This document shows positions 40,194 through 49,052 of a DNA stretch of 64,000 nt, piece after piece. Positions within the stretch are counted from its first letter, which is position 1. Every line of letters begins with the position of its first letter. Position numbers and translations under genes: made by a program. The stretch lies in contig JAFQEG010000004.1 in assembly GCA_017399145.1 (NCBI GenBank), positions 1 through 64,000 on the forward strand, given 5' to 3'. Under the pieces are notes generated by a model. That model searched no databases and was not told the DNA's origin. It worked only from the letters and a program-made list of their open reading frames with translations. This stretch comes from Clostridia bacterium (GTDB lineage Bacteria > Bacillota > Clostridia > Oscillospirales > CAG-272).

Positions 40194-43100
40194 TCAATCA
40201 CAAAATACCTCGAAGAATAACGGCTTTTCGCCTTCCTTGCTCATAAAGGATTTTAGCTTATTTTCAAATTCCTCCTTGCTATGGGCAGACATATACTCAA
40301 AGCCTGTGGATTTTACCCAGCCCTCGGCGCTAGTGTTATGCACAGAGGTAACAGCCTTCAAATTATGATTACGCAAAAGCCCTGAGCCGTTGTTGTTAAC
40401 AAGCAATATTCTCATATTTTTCTTGAGTGGCTTATTCCAAATTCCATTCATATCGTAGAAGAAGGACAAGTCGCCCACAATAAGGAAGGACAAGCGGTCG
40501 TCAACCTCGCATTGACCCATAAAGGTAGAGGTACAGCCGTCAATTCCATTAGTACCCATATTACAGTAAACCTCAACGCTTGGGTCAATATCCTGTCGTC
40601 TTACAAAGAAGAAGCTTTGACCAACGCCTAGGTGCACAAAGGAATTCTTAGGTAGACTTGGGAAGAATTTATCCTGAATATACAAGGAATTAAATGCTTC
40701 AATAGGCTTAATCGAATACTTACTAGCATATTCCTTCCAGGTGTTAAGATACTTTTTGTCGTTTCTTGCAATTCCTGAATTATCAGCAAACCATCTAAAG
40801 AATTGACCCTGTGTAGATTCTATAACGGAGGTTAGACGGAAATAGAAGTCCTTAATTTTTCCATCAGGCACAACGGACCAGTGCCTAATGCCAGAGGATG
40901 CTCTTATCTTAAAGGTCAATGGGTCATTCATAAGCCTTTTTCCACCTACTGTTATAAGTATGTCCGGCTTTAAATTCTTGTCAAATTCCTCTTGACTTAT
41001 TTGATTTAGCATATTAAATGGATTTAGTGAATAATCGCTACTGTAATTTGAAATTGAGTCGGTTACAATTACGCAGTTATACTTAGATGCAAACCTATCA
41101 ATATCTGCCCTTTTCTCCTTGGAAAGTGGCTTATTTTGACCATATACAATCAAAATTCTAGGTGACTTTCTTAGTGCGTCTACCCACTTGTGCATTTCCT
41201 TATCCCCATCATTAAAGCTAGCCCTTAAAATATGTGGATTTATACGAGGAAGAAGCTTCCATTGATCCTTAGGGGAATTTGCCCCCACTGAAATATCCTG
41301 AATTGGAATATTGATATGCACAGGACCATTTCCGTTATGAGTAGATTCCAAAATACAGCTAGAAATATCTCTCTTTATTTGGTGCTCGGTTGCGCCACCA
41401 CCAAAGTCAGGCAAGGATACTGCCATCTTTACAACGTCCTTGTATATATCCTTTTGTGGTATTGTTTGGTCCTCACCCTGTCCGTGATAAACACCTATTC
41501 TATCGGCAGTTACCATAATTAGTGGCACGCCTGTAAAGTAAGCCTCGGTAACAGCAGGTAGATAGTTACTTGCTGCGGTACCACTTGTACAAATACAAGC
41601 AACAGGTGTGTTTAATTGAGAGGCTATGCCAAGACCGTAATAGCCAGCGCTTCGCTCGTCAGTTACTCGGTGAAGGACAAACTCACTCTCATTATTTTCA
41701 AACATTCTAATAATTGGCACGTCTCTGCCACCAGGGGACAAAACTATATGCTTTACCCCATAGTCACGCAAAAGGGTTGCCAAATATCTAATCTTTATAA
41801 AGTCGAAGCTGTTATTTAGAGCGGGTGCTGGGCTAGATGCTTTTGATGCGCTATTTAAGCTTGCAATCCTTCTTTCGCAGTTATTCAAGCTTCTTTGAAG
41901 GGCGTTAACCTTAGCCTCCATTGTATTAACAGTTTCATGGGCTGGTACCGTTTCCTTGTTAAAGGCATTTTCTAGCCACTTTGAGGCACGTTTCTTTTCT
42001 GCCTCGATTTTTTCAAGGACGCTTACATAATCAATAGGCTTGTGAATTTCCTCGTTAGTAAGTGCGTCACGAGGGTCATATAAAACTCTACTCTCAAGTC
42101 CAAATGCCTTAGCAACCGTTTCAAATCTAGTAACTCCACGACTTGCGTTTGTAATGGCAACGTATGGTCTTTCATAAATAATTCCCATACAAGCGCCATG
42201 GTGAGAGTCGGTTACAAGATAGCTACAATTTTTAATGTAGCATAAAAATTCCTCGGTGGTTGGTCTTGGAAGCTTTCTTCCAATGCTCCATTTTTCTGCA
42301 TTTTTCTCATAATCACGCATATTGAAAACAGAAAGAATTTCTAAGCCCTCTTTCTTAGCTATGTCCTCAACTGCCCTTTCCTTTTCAGGAGTTGGGTCAA
42401 GAATATAAGAAAGCAAATATTTTTTAGGCACGTCAATGGAAACACTCTCTGCCAATTCGTCATAATCCTTTGCTGAAAGCAAGAATACAGGGTCTATAAT
42501 TTGCTCTGCATCTACACCGAATTTATTCTTACAAATATCAACACCGGTGTATTCTCTTACGCTTATTGCATCAAAGCGCTTAAGGTAGTCCCCTGCCGTT
42601 TGACAAATTTTTTCATCTGCCTCAAATTTATCCTGTCCAAAGGAGGTAGAAAAAGCTATTTTTTTCTTATCGAGAGCAACAAAATCCAAGAAAAATGTAT
42701 ATCCAACAAGATTTGTAGCAAGTGGAGTCCACATTTGGTCTGAGCCAAGCATAAAGGAGTCGCAAAAGCCATTTACCTCGTTTATATGCGCCATATCTCG
42801 ATAGTTAGCTATTCTAAATCGCTTTCCTATAAAGTTAACGGTCTGTTGAATATCCTTATCCCAAGGAGTGCCATCAAGCTTAGGCACGTGAATAAAGATA
42901 GGTCGTCTGCCTGTATTTTCAAGAATTCTTGCCAAGGCAAAATACGTTAGCGAGCTTCCGTAGTTAGAGGCAAACCACCAACCGATAATACCCACGTCAA
43001 AGCGCATTCCCTTACCATACCAAAGCGCCTCGTGATAGCCCTTATGAAGATGAGAGAAGAAGAAATCTCTTGAGGGGTGTCTTGGGGCTGGCTTATTTAG

Positions 43101-44093
43101 CTGACCGTTGTATTTTCTTACCTCCTCAAGTGGCACAGGCTTGCAAAGCCTTGCCTTAGCAGTTGCTTTTTCAAATAGCCTTTTGCCCTTTTTACTGTTT
43201 ACTAAAACCAAGGAGGTGCCTTGTCCGTCGTCGTAAGAGGGGTTAATCTTGTGTACCTGCCAGCAGTCACCAAGGGTAATATCTGCCACACGTCTATCAT
43301 TTGCATAAGGACAGGTATAACAGCATTCTCTGCTTATAATTCCATTTAAAAAGCCCTCGTTCCACTTGTTGTCATTCCAAGGACTTTTCTTAATAGTGCC
43401 GTCCTTGAAGTACATAGCCATAGAGGTGGACCAGCCAAACTGTTCCTTATCTCTAAAGGAAATTTTTTCAAAGGGCTTACCCTCGGAATACTCATTGATA
43501 AAGGATTGATACGCCTTAACGGAATTTTGTCCGTGACAAATCAAATCGGCAGTATATAGATTGTCGTAATCCTTACCTAAATAGCTATAAAGTCCTGCAA
43601 TTTGGCAAGGAGTACCTGTGTATAAAACAGGCTTCTTGTCCTCTAAGTAGGTCTTTGCCTCCTTATAGGTTTTCCTTGTATCGCTTTGAAGATATTTTGA
43701 CCCACGCAAGGGGGCAAGTTCCTGTGGGGTACTTGCACTTACGTGATATACCCACATATAATCATCGCTATATCTAGCGCCAAAAACTACTCCACCCTCC
43801 TTAAGCACAGTATTTGCAAGTAGGGTAAACATACCACCAGATGAGCTTTGTAAACGAGTAGCATTATCTGCCCAAACTGCATAGCAATCGCCCTTATCGT
43901 TTTGCGTAACTGGCTTTATCACAGGACAATTATCATAGCAAGCACCACAATTTATACAGCTATCCTCATTTAAAACAGGGGAAAAGAAGCCGTCCTTGTC
44001 TGGTACAATAGTGATAGCCCCAAGCGGACATTTATTTGCGCAAGAGCCACAGCCTGTGCATAGTGCTTTGTCAACGTTAGTAATATTCTCCAT
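40194..44093 (-). CDS. Three-part fusion: FrhB-type Fe-S protein, polysaccharide pyruvyl transferase, MenD-like ThDP enzyme
   Basis: The 1299-residue product joins three enzyme families. Residues 1-60 are two 4Fe-4S motifs (C12, C15, C18, C22 and a second CxxCxxC...CP set). Residues about 70-350 are an F420-hydrogenase-beta/FrhB-type domain (TGTPCQIAGL, DLICHGQ, CPYAND). Residues about 360-660 are a polysaccharide pyruvyl transferase domain (WFASNYGSSLTY, LGSDQMW, TDSHHGACM). A coiled linker (about 670-725) leads to a MenD-like thiamine-diphosphate domain (about 735-1299). This last part has LSPGGRDVPI, the activating Glu in DERSAGYYGLG, TSGTAASNYLPA and VGDLSFFYD...NNNGSG. No other menaquinone gene is near. 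It is probably cytoplasmic and makes or attaches an unusual acidic glycan substituent. Confidence 0.88.
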   Translation of the reverse strand: MENITNVDKALCTGCGSCANKCPLGAITIVPDKDGFFSPVLNEDSCINCGACYDNCPVIKPVTQNDKGDCYAVWADNATRLQSSSGGMFTLLANTVLKEGGVVFGARYSDDYMWVYHVSASTPQELAPLRGSKYLQSDTRKTYKEAKTYLEDKKPVLYTGTPCQIAGLYSYLGKDYDNLYTADLICHGQNSVKAYQSFINEYSEGKPFEKISFRDKEQFGWSTSMAMYFKDGTIKKSPWNDNKWNEGFLNGIISRECCYTCPYANDRRVADITLGDCWQVHKINPSYDDGQGTSLVLVNSKKGKRLFEKATAKARLCKPVPLEEVRKYNGQLNKPAPRHPSRDFFFSHLHKGYHEALWYGKGMRFDVGIIGWWFASNYGSSLTYFALARILENTGRRPIFIHVPKLDGTPWDKDIQQTVNFIGKRFRIANYRDMAHINEVNGFCDSFMLGSDQMWTPLATNLVGYTFFLDFVALDKKKIAFSTSFGQDKFEADEKICQTAGDYLKRFDAISVREYTGVDICKNKFGVDAEQIIDPVFLLSAKDYDELAESVSIDVPKKYLLSYILDPTPEKERAVEDIAKKEGLEILSVFNMRDYEKNAEKWSIGRKLPRPTTEEFLCYIKNCSYLVTDSHHGACMGIIYERPYVAITNASRGVTRFETVAKAFGLESRVLYDPRDALTNEEIHKPIDYVSVLEKIEAEKKRASKWLENAFNKETVPAHETVNTMEAKVNALQRSLNNCERRIASLNSASKASSPAPALNNSFDFIKIRYLATLLRDYGVKHIVLSPGGRDVPIIRMFENNESEFVLHRVTDERSAGYYGLGIASQLNTPVACICTSGTAASNYLPAVTEAYFTGVPLIMVTADRIGVYHGQGEDQTIPQKDIYKDVVKMAVSLPDFGGGATEHQIKRDISSCILESTHNGNGPVHINIPIQDISVGANSPKDQWKLLPRINPHILRASFNDGDKEMHKWVDALRKSPRILIVYGQNKPLSKEKRADIDRFASKYNCVIVTDSISNYSSDYSLNPFNMLNQISQEEFDKNLKPDILITVGGKRLMNDPLTFKIRASSGIRHWSVVPDGKIKDFYFRLTSVIESTQGQFFRWFADNSGIARNDKKYLNTWKEYASKYSIKPIEAFNSLYIQDKFFPSLPKNSFVHLGVGQSFFFVRRQDIDPSVEVYCNMGTNGIDGCTSTFMGQCEVDDRLSFLIVGDLSFFYDMNGIWNKPLKKNMRILLVNNNGSGLLRNHNLKAVTSVHNTSAEGWVKSTGFEYMSAHSKEEFENKLKSFMSKEGEKPLFFEVFCD

Positions 44094-44100
44094 AAAAGAG

Positions 44101-45069
44101 TTATCCTTTCATCATTTTTACAAGTGATTTGTAATAGGATTTTCCAGCCTTATCAAGATTTTTAATGCTTGAATTAAGCCCATATTTTTCAATTAGGCCA
44201 TAAAGCTTAGTAGCAAGGGCGCATACTGCGTCCTTTTCTAATTCGTCATTCTCTAAATCGATTGTAATAAACTCAATTGCCCAGGATAAAAGGTCAACGG
44301 GATATTTTTCAAGGAAGGTCTTCTTCTGCCAGAAATCAAAGATTTTCTCAACCACAAGAATATGTTGCTTTAGCTTCTTTAGTGGGTCCTTTCTCAAAAC
44401 CTGCATAGCAGAGTTGTTTCTTACAAATCTGTAATTGTATAGCTTGTCCTCGATAAATGAGAATTTCGAAGCGCAGGGATAGGTGCAAATCAAAAATGCT
44501 TGGTCCTCCCCTAGCTTTAAATCCTCGTTAAAGAAAATGCCATTCTTGTCAAGCAAATCCTTTAGGTATGCTTGGTGCCAAATAAATGGCTTTGCGCTTG
44601 GCTCCCCAAACAAAACGTAAGGAGTAAACTCATAAAAGCGTCTTGTAGGCACGGATAACGCATAGTAGTGCCACGGTGTTGCCTTAGGTTGCTTAGGCAC
44701 AATCTCCGTGCCGAAGTTGATAATATGGCAAGGACCCTCCTCGCCCTCAATCCAAACTCTTTCGCAAGCGTTTTTGGATAGATAGTCGTCAGGGTCAAGA
44801 AACATAATCCACTTGCCCGTCGCTACCTTAAGTCCCGCGTTTCTTGCAGAGGAAACGCCACCGTTTTTCTTGTCGATTATAATAAATCTTTCGTCCTTTG
44901 CCTCGTACTCTCTTAGAATTTCAAGAGAATTGTCGCTTGACCCGTCGTTTACGCAGATAAACTCAACGTCGTAAAGTGTTTGGTCAAGACAGCTTTGCAA
45001 TGCAAAGGGAAGATATTCTGCCACGTTGTAAACGGGAATAATTACTGAAACCTTAGCTGGACTCTTCAT
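44101..45069 (-). CDS. GT2-family glycosyltransferase
   Basis: The 322-residue protein has a GT-A glycosyltransferase family 2 domain. It opens VSVIIPVYNVAEYL (about 7-20), followed by FICVNDGSSDNSLEIL, KNGGVSSARNAGL and the metal-binding D.D motif in MFLDPDDYL. The GEDQ of KLGEDQAFLICT is the probable catalytic base region. No membrane segment is present. It adds one sugar to a surface glycan; donor and acceptor are unknown. Its ATG overlaps the stop of the preceding glycosyltransferase (ATGA), and 7 bases separate it from the fusion gene. Confidence 0.92.
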   Translation of the reverse strand: MKSPAKVSVIIPVYNVAEYLPFALQSCLDQTLYDVEFICVNDGSSDNSLEILREYEAKDERFIIIDKKNGGVSSARNAGLKVATGKWIMFLDPDDYLSKNACERVWIEGEEGPCHIINFGTEIVPKQPKATPWHYYALSVPTRRFYEFTPYVLFGEPSAKPFIWHQAYLKDLLDKNGIFFNEDLKLGEDQAFLICTYPCASKFSFIEDKLYNYRFVRNNSAMQVLRKDPLKKLKQHILVVEKIFDFWQKKTFLEKYPVDLLSWAIEFITIDLENDELEKDAVCALATKLYGLIEKYGLNSSIKNLDKAGKSYYKSLVKMMKG

Positions 45070-46208
45070 CTTCTACGAAGCCTCCTTTTTAGCTTTTGGA
45101 AAAACCTTTTAATTGTGTAAATTAAGCCGTTTTCCCTAATACACTTAAAGCCTCTTTTCAAAAGGCTACCCTTCTTTTCGCCCTCGTGAACGTAGACCTC
45201 GCCACGCTTTTCTGCTTGACGCATCTTGTGGTATTCCTGATAATCCTCAATAATGAAGTTTAGATTATTCCACTTGTACCAAGGATATGCGTCCTTTATG
45301 CATATACCGTTTAGCATATCTCTTTTAAATTCCTCAGAGGCAACTGCTAAAAATTCATAAGCCTTTTCCTCGGAAAGTCGCTCATAATTCCAAATATAGG
45401 TGTTGTATTTGAGCGCATTTTTAACAGGGTCAAGCTTAGCCTTGATTGAGGGGTGCTTTTCCAAAAACGACTCAATCTCACGATACTCGTCGCAAACGCA
45501 GAATACCTTGCTTGCTGAATTTATAGAGGAGGACTCGTTATCCTGTCTGTAATGCAGGAAGCATTCCTCAAGCAATTTAACTCTTTTCGCCAGTGCCCAA
45601 ACCTTAAAGTTAAAGCTTGTGTCCTGGAAGGAAGCACCTGGAGTTTCGTTAAAGCGAATGTTATTCTCTCTTACAAAATCCTTTTTGTAGATAGCTGACC
45701 AAATAGTTGGCTTTATATTAAAGAATTCAATTTGCTCACGTAAGCTCTTAAAATCGTCAGTTGGGCAAAAAACTCTTTTGCACATAGCTTTTGATGCAAT
45801 AGGGCTAGGAATATTCCTTTCCTCTGGCACTGAATAGTAGAAGAAAAAGCCACTCTTACAAGCATCAAGGTCGTTTTCCTTAGCACAATTGTAAAGCTTT
45901 TCAAACATATCAGCCTCGGCATAGTCGTCGGACTCAACAATACCAATGTACTCGCCCGTTGCCATATCAAAGCCTCTATTCATTGAGTTACCGTATCCAC
46001 TATTTTCCTTGTGAATAGCCTTAACTCTTGGGTCACGTCTTACATATTCCTCAATAATTTCAGGTGAGGAATCCTTTGACCCGTCATTTACGCAGATAAT
46101 TTCAATATCCTTGAGTGTTTGATTAACAACACTGTCAAGGCATTGACGTAAATACTTTTCCACGTTGTAAATAGGAATTACAATACTTACCTTTGGTGTA
46201 CTTGTCAT
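45066..46208 (-). CDS. GT2-family glycosyltransferase
   Basis: The first gene of the glycan operon encodes 380 residues. The ATG at 46208 has AAGGAGAAGTGGAAA upstream; the frame to 46271 would run over the promoter. The GT-A domain begins KVSIVIPIYNVEKYLRQCL, with IICVNDGSKDSSPEII, KENSGYGNSMNRG and the D.D motif in GIVESDDYAE. The ASFQDTSF segment replaces the usual catalytic ED region. The C-terminus is basic (KRGFKCIRENGLIYTIKRFFQKLKRRLRRR), suited to membrane contact. The substrate is unknown. Confidence 0.92.
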   Translation of the reverse strand: MTSTPKVSIVIPIYNVEKYLRQCLDSVVNQTLKDIEIICVNDGSKDSSPEIIEEYVRRDPRVKAIHKENSGYGNSMNRGFDMATGEYIGIVESDDYAEADMFEKLYNCAKENDLDACKSGFFFYYSVPEERNIPSPIASKAMCKRVFCPTDDFKSLREQIEFFNIKPTIWSAIYKKDFVRENNIRFNETPGASFQDTSFNFKVWALAKRVKLLEECFLHYRQDNESSSINSASKVFCVCDEYREIESFLEKHPSIKAKLDPVKNALKYNTYIWNYERLSEEKAYEFLAVASEEFKRDMLNGICIKDAYPWYKWNNLNFIIEDYQEYHKMRQAEKRGEVYVHEGEKKGSLLKRGFKCIRENGLIYTIKRFFQKLKRRLRRR

Positions 46209-46279
46209 TTTCCACTTCTCCTTAAATAGTTTATCAAAATTTTTTATTTTCTCTGTCAAGATGCATAGCATCTCATAAT

Positions 46280-46308
46280 ATTATAGCATAGTTATTTTAT
46301 AATGTCAA
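46280..46308 (-). promoter_or_regulatory. Consensus promoter of the glycan operon
   Basis: On the minus strand, TTGACA (46308-46303) and TATAAT (46285-46280) are 17 bp apart with TGC before the -10. It drives the run 46208 to 35572. The region 46309-46409 carries hairpins (GAAAACGGA/TCCGTTTTC at 46314-46338, TGAAGC/GCTTCA near 46388-46403) and no gene. Confidence 0.9.
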
Positions 46309-46409
46309 CAGAGGAAAACGGAGCGTGTCCGTTTTCAGCTATGAGCTTGCTATGAGCATGCAACTACCTTACTATCATCATTATCAATGAAGCCTTTGCT
46401 TCACTGCAT

Positions 46410-46438
46410 AAAAAAAGCCTCGATTGCTCGAGGCTTTG
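46410..46438 (-). terminator. Terminator of the four-paralogue cluster
   Basis: AAGCCTCGA-TTGC-TCGAGGCTT is followed on the minus strand by TTTTTTTAT. It is the same stem as at 4905 and 7478. Confidence 0.9.
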
Positions 46439-46441
46439 TTT

Positions 46442-47122
46442 TTATTTTGCCTTTAATTTCATTTCAATGGTTTGTGGCTTTTTTTCGTAAAGCCTATCTG
46501 CCTTTTTCTCTGCCTCGGGGTCTAGGGGATTACCCATAATTAACGCAATTTGCTCATCCTCGGTAAACCTTTTGTATCTTGCAAGGCTTGTTATCTCAAA
46601 AAGCTGAGATTTATCACCACATTTTACCAAAATAGTGTCCCCTGTGTCCATAAAACGATATTTTGTATCCTTGTAAACGAACTCAAGCTCACCATTTTTC
46701 GTTGCATTTTCGTACTCTTTTTCTGTTGCCTCGTACTCAAATTCCTCGCTTAAATCGGTTTCAATTAAGGACTTGTCAACCTTGCCCTTAAATACTCTTT
46801 CCTCACTAGGAAAAACGTAAGGGGACTTTTCGTCGTCAAGACCCATATACCAGTCAAAGGCATACTCGGCATAGCTCATTCTTGAGTTTTTTCCGTGGGC
46901 ACTTGCCATAACACCACCAAAGGACCTTTGAGTAAAGGTAAGCATCTTACCATTATTCAAAACAGGTGCGCCACAGGGACATTCCTGATGGTGCATACCA
47001 GAAAACAGATAGCCATTTGCCTTGATATCATCAATTACCGCCTCCTCGGCGCTATTGCAATAATCCATTTCCTTGATTTTGCTATTGTCGTAATATGTCC
47101 AACCAATTACCTTGTACTTCAT
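46442..47122 (-). CDS. Tandem paralogue 1 of an unknown family
   Basis: The 226-residue protein is one of four adjacent homologues. Shared N-terminal features are VIGWTYYD (5-12), an acidic helix 'AVIDDIKANGY', then FSGMHHQ..C.CGAPVLNNGK and RSFGGVMASAHG (about 68-79). A C-terminal beta part has 'YRFMDTGDTILVKCGDKSQLFEI', which recalls small PUA/ASCH-like barrels, though that is a guess. No signal peptide or membrane segment is seen. It has an extra 25-residue basic tail that the others lack. I do not recognise the family. It is last in the cluster and followed by a terminator. Confidence 0.72.
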   Translation of the reverse strand: MKYKVIGWTYYDNSKIKEMDYCNSAEEAVIDDIKANGYLFSGMHHQECPCGAPVLNNGKMLTFTQRSFGGVMASAHGKNSRMSYAEYAFDWYMGLDDEKSPYVFPSEERVFKGKVDKSLIETDLSEEFEYEATEKEYENATKNGELEFVYKDTKYRFMDTGDTILVKCGDKSQLFEITSLARYKRFTEDEQIALIMGNPLDPEAEKKADRLYEKKPQTIEMKLKAK

Positions 47123-47123
47123 A

Positions 47124-47741
47124 TTATTCCCCCTTAGGTGTTAATTCAACCTTAACTGTTGCTACAAATATTTCCTTTTCCCTTTCCCTTGTAGGATTTT
47201 CGTGACTCTCACGTCTTTCATAGCGAGAAATACGATAATTTGCGACACTGGGTCCACATTTTACCACTAAATAGTCACCGCCTGACATTAAGCGATATTT
47301 AAAATCGTGATTAAAGCTCAAGACTCCCTCGTCTCTTGCCTTGTCAAAATCCTCTTGTGATACCTCAATTTCAAATTCCTCGTATAGGTCCTCGGGATTG
47401 TCAGGCACATAGCCGTCTGGAATTTCTCTTTCCTTGCCTGGCATCTTTAATTCGTCACTTGAATAGCCCCAGTTAAAGGCATAGTCAACGTAGCCACCTG
47501 AGGTATAAACGTCGTGACCTCTTGCCATTACCTTACCGAAGCCTCGCTCGGAAAAGGTCCTTTTCTTTCCGTCGTTTAATACAGGCACACAGTATTTATA
47601 GCCTTGATGGTGCATACCTGTAAACATATATCCATTTTCTCTTATATCGTTAGCGATTGCCTCAAATTCCGCATAGGTTACCCCGTCATTTTCAAAACGA
47701 CTATCGCTATAATTCGTCCAACCAATTACTCTTATCTTCAT
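47124..47741 (-). CDS. Tandem paralogue 2 of an unknown family
   Basis: The 205-residue protein is homologous along its length to its neighbours (VIGWTNYSDS, 'NDIRENGYMFTGMHHQGY', VPVLNDGKKRTFSERGFGKVMARGHD, 'YRLMSGGDYLVVKCG'). It is the most diverged of the four in the Cys/Gly part (YKYCVPVL instead of CGAPVL). The ATG is one base beyond the paralogue 1 boundary on one side and overlaps paralogue 3 by ATGA on the other, so all are translated from one mRNA. Function unknown. Confidence 0.72.
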   Translation of the reverse strand: MKIRVIGWTNYSDSRFENDGVTYAEFEAIANDIRENGYMFTGMHHQGYKYCVPVLNDGKKRTFSERGFGKVMARGHDVYTSGGYVDYAFNWGYSSDELKMPGKEREIPDGYVPDNPEDLYEEFEIEVSQEDFDKARDEGVLSFNHDFKYRLMSGGDYLVVKCGPSVANYRISRYERRESHENPTREREKEIFVATVKVELTPKGE

Positions 47742-48352
47742 AAAATCTCCTTTAACGTAACCGACACAGTTATTTCAGGTACGCCCTTGGGGTCCTGAAC
47801 GTTGTAATAATGCTCGTCTCTTTTGTATTCCTCAACAAGGAATCGTTTTTCCTCGTCCTCGCACTTAAGAATTAAGGTGTCCCCTACGTCTAAATATCTT
47901 AGGCTATTTCTGTGTGGAAAAACAAGCTTACCCTCGTTAGTTGCCATTTTCATTTGGTCCTTAGTTGCATTAAAAACAAGCACCTCTGCCAAATTTTCCT
48001 CAACTAAGCCCTCAATATCACTCTTAAAATAAAGGTCTCTGTCGTCGTCCTCTGCCATTTTTCGCTCCTCAAGGGACCAATAGGCAAAATCGTAGCTACA
48101 ATATCCGTAATAGCTATAATCTCCGTGAGCCCTTGCCATAAGCCTGCCAAATGCCCTTTGAGTAAAGCATCGCTTTTTGCCATCATTTAAAACAGGTGCG
48201 CCACAGTCAGGCCCTTGATGATTTTTTCCCGAGAACTCGTAGCCATGCTCTTTTATGTCGTCAATTATAGCCTCCATTCCTGCCTCGCTACAATAAACAG
48301 ACTCAAACTCCTCGTTATCGTAAAACGTCCAACCAATTACCTTTAGCTTCAT
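47738..48352 (-). CDS. Tandem paralogue 3 of an unknown family
   Basis: The 204-residue protein shares VIGWTFYDN, 'IIDDIKEHGYEFSGKNHQ', DCGAPVLNDGKKRCFTQRAFGRLMARAHG and 'LRYLDVGDTLILKCEDEEKRFLVEEY' with paralogues 1, 2 and 4. It is closest to paralogue 4 in the C-terminal half. It ends directly at the start of paralogue 2 with a 4-base overlap and begins next to the paralogue 4 stop. Acidic and probably cytoplasmic; function unknown. Confidence 0.72.
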   Translation of the reverse strand: MKLKVIGWTFYDNEEFESVYCSEAGMEAIIDDIKEHGYEFSGKNHQGPDCGAPVLNDGKKRCFTQRAFGRLMARAHGDYSYYGYCSYDFAYWSLEERKMAEDDDRDLYFKSDIEGLVEENLAEVLVFNATKDQMKMATNEGKLVFPHRNSLRYLDVGDTLILKCEDEEKRFLVEEYKRDEHYYNVQDPKGVPEITVSVTLKEIL

Positions 48353-48967
48353 TTAATTACCCTTCCTTTTAAGTGTAACCGTCACAGTTGTCTCTGGCTT
48401 GCTGTAAGGGTCGCAAAAATCCTCATAGTAATCGTCCTTATCGTAAGCCTCAATAAGAAAGACCTCTTTTTCGTCCTCACATACAAGGGTTAATGAATCC
48501 CCCTTATCCATAAATCTTAGCTCGTCCCTTTGTGGAAAGGAAATTGTACCCTCGTCCCTTGCCTTGTCTAGCTGGTCCTTATCAACTACAAGAGTAAATT
48601 CCTCTTGTAAATCAAGCTCAATTAAGGACTCTGTGTCCCTTTTGGTATCAAGCCATCTTTCCTTTTCTGGGAGCTTAAGCTCATTTTCCTCGAATATGGT
48701 AAAATCATAGCCACAATGTCCATAATAGCCATACTCCCCCTTAGCATTTGCCATAAGACGACCAAAGGACCTAGGCGAAAAAAGTCTTTTCTTGCCATCA
48801 TTCAAAACAGGCGCACAATGGCTAAAGTATTCGTGATTCTCACCGGAAAACAAATAATCGTTTACACGCAAATCCTCAATTATAGTCTCAATCGCCGAAT
48901 AATTGCAGTATTCTGGCTTTATTTCCTCATTATCGTAAGACGTATAACCTATAACCTTGTACTTCAC
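48353..48967 (-). CDS. Tandem paralogue 4 of an unknown family (GTG start)
   Basis: The start is placed at the GTG at 48967 because it gives VKYKVIGYT, aligned with the MKYKVIGWT of the paralogues, and has GGGGGATAAT directly before it. The 204-residue protein keeps 'IIEDLRVNDYLFSGENHE', APVLNDGKKRLFSPRSFGRLMANAKG and 'LRFMDKGDSLTLVCEDEKEVFLIEAY'. It is first of the four. No good promoter was found in the 85-bp gap behind the cytidylate kinase-like gene, so read-through from that gene is likely. Confidence 0.72.
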   Translation of the reverse strand: MKYKVIGYTSYDNEEIKPEYCNYSAIETIIEDLRVNDYLFSGENHEYFSHCAPVLNDGKKRLFSPRSFGRLMANAKGEYGYYGHCGYDFTIFEENELKLPEKERWLDTKRDTESLIELDLQEEFTLVVDKDQLDKARDEGTISFPQRDELRFMDKGDSLTLVCEDEKEVFLIEAYDKDDYYEDFCDPYSKPETTVTVTLKRKGN

Positions 48968-48995
48968 ATTATCCCCCAAAATCTTATCTAAGCAC

Positions 48996-49026
48996 AAGAC
49001 CTTGCAAAAATGCAAGGTCTTTTTTG
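48996..49026 (+). terminator. Terminator-like hairpin oriented to the plus strand
   Basis: AAGACCTTGCA-AAAA-TGCAAGGTCTT is an 11-bp stem with a T run only on the plus strand, where no gene reads into it. On the minus strand no T run follows, so it should not stop transcripts from 49652 into the paralogue cluster. It may end antisense transcription. Confidence 0.65.
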
Positions 49027-49052
49027 TTATTTGATTTTAATAGTCCTAAAAA

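Noticed and set aside
40194..41990. True MenD of menaquinone synthesis
   Set aside because: The domain is MenD-like in motifs, but it is fused to glycan enzymes and no other men gene is present. A glycan role fits the context better.
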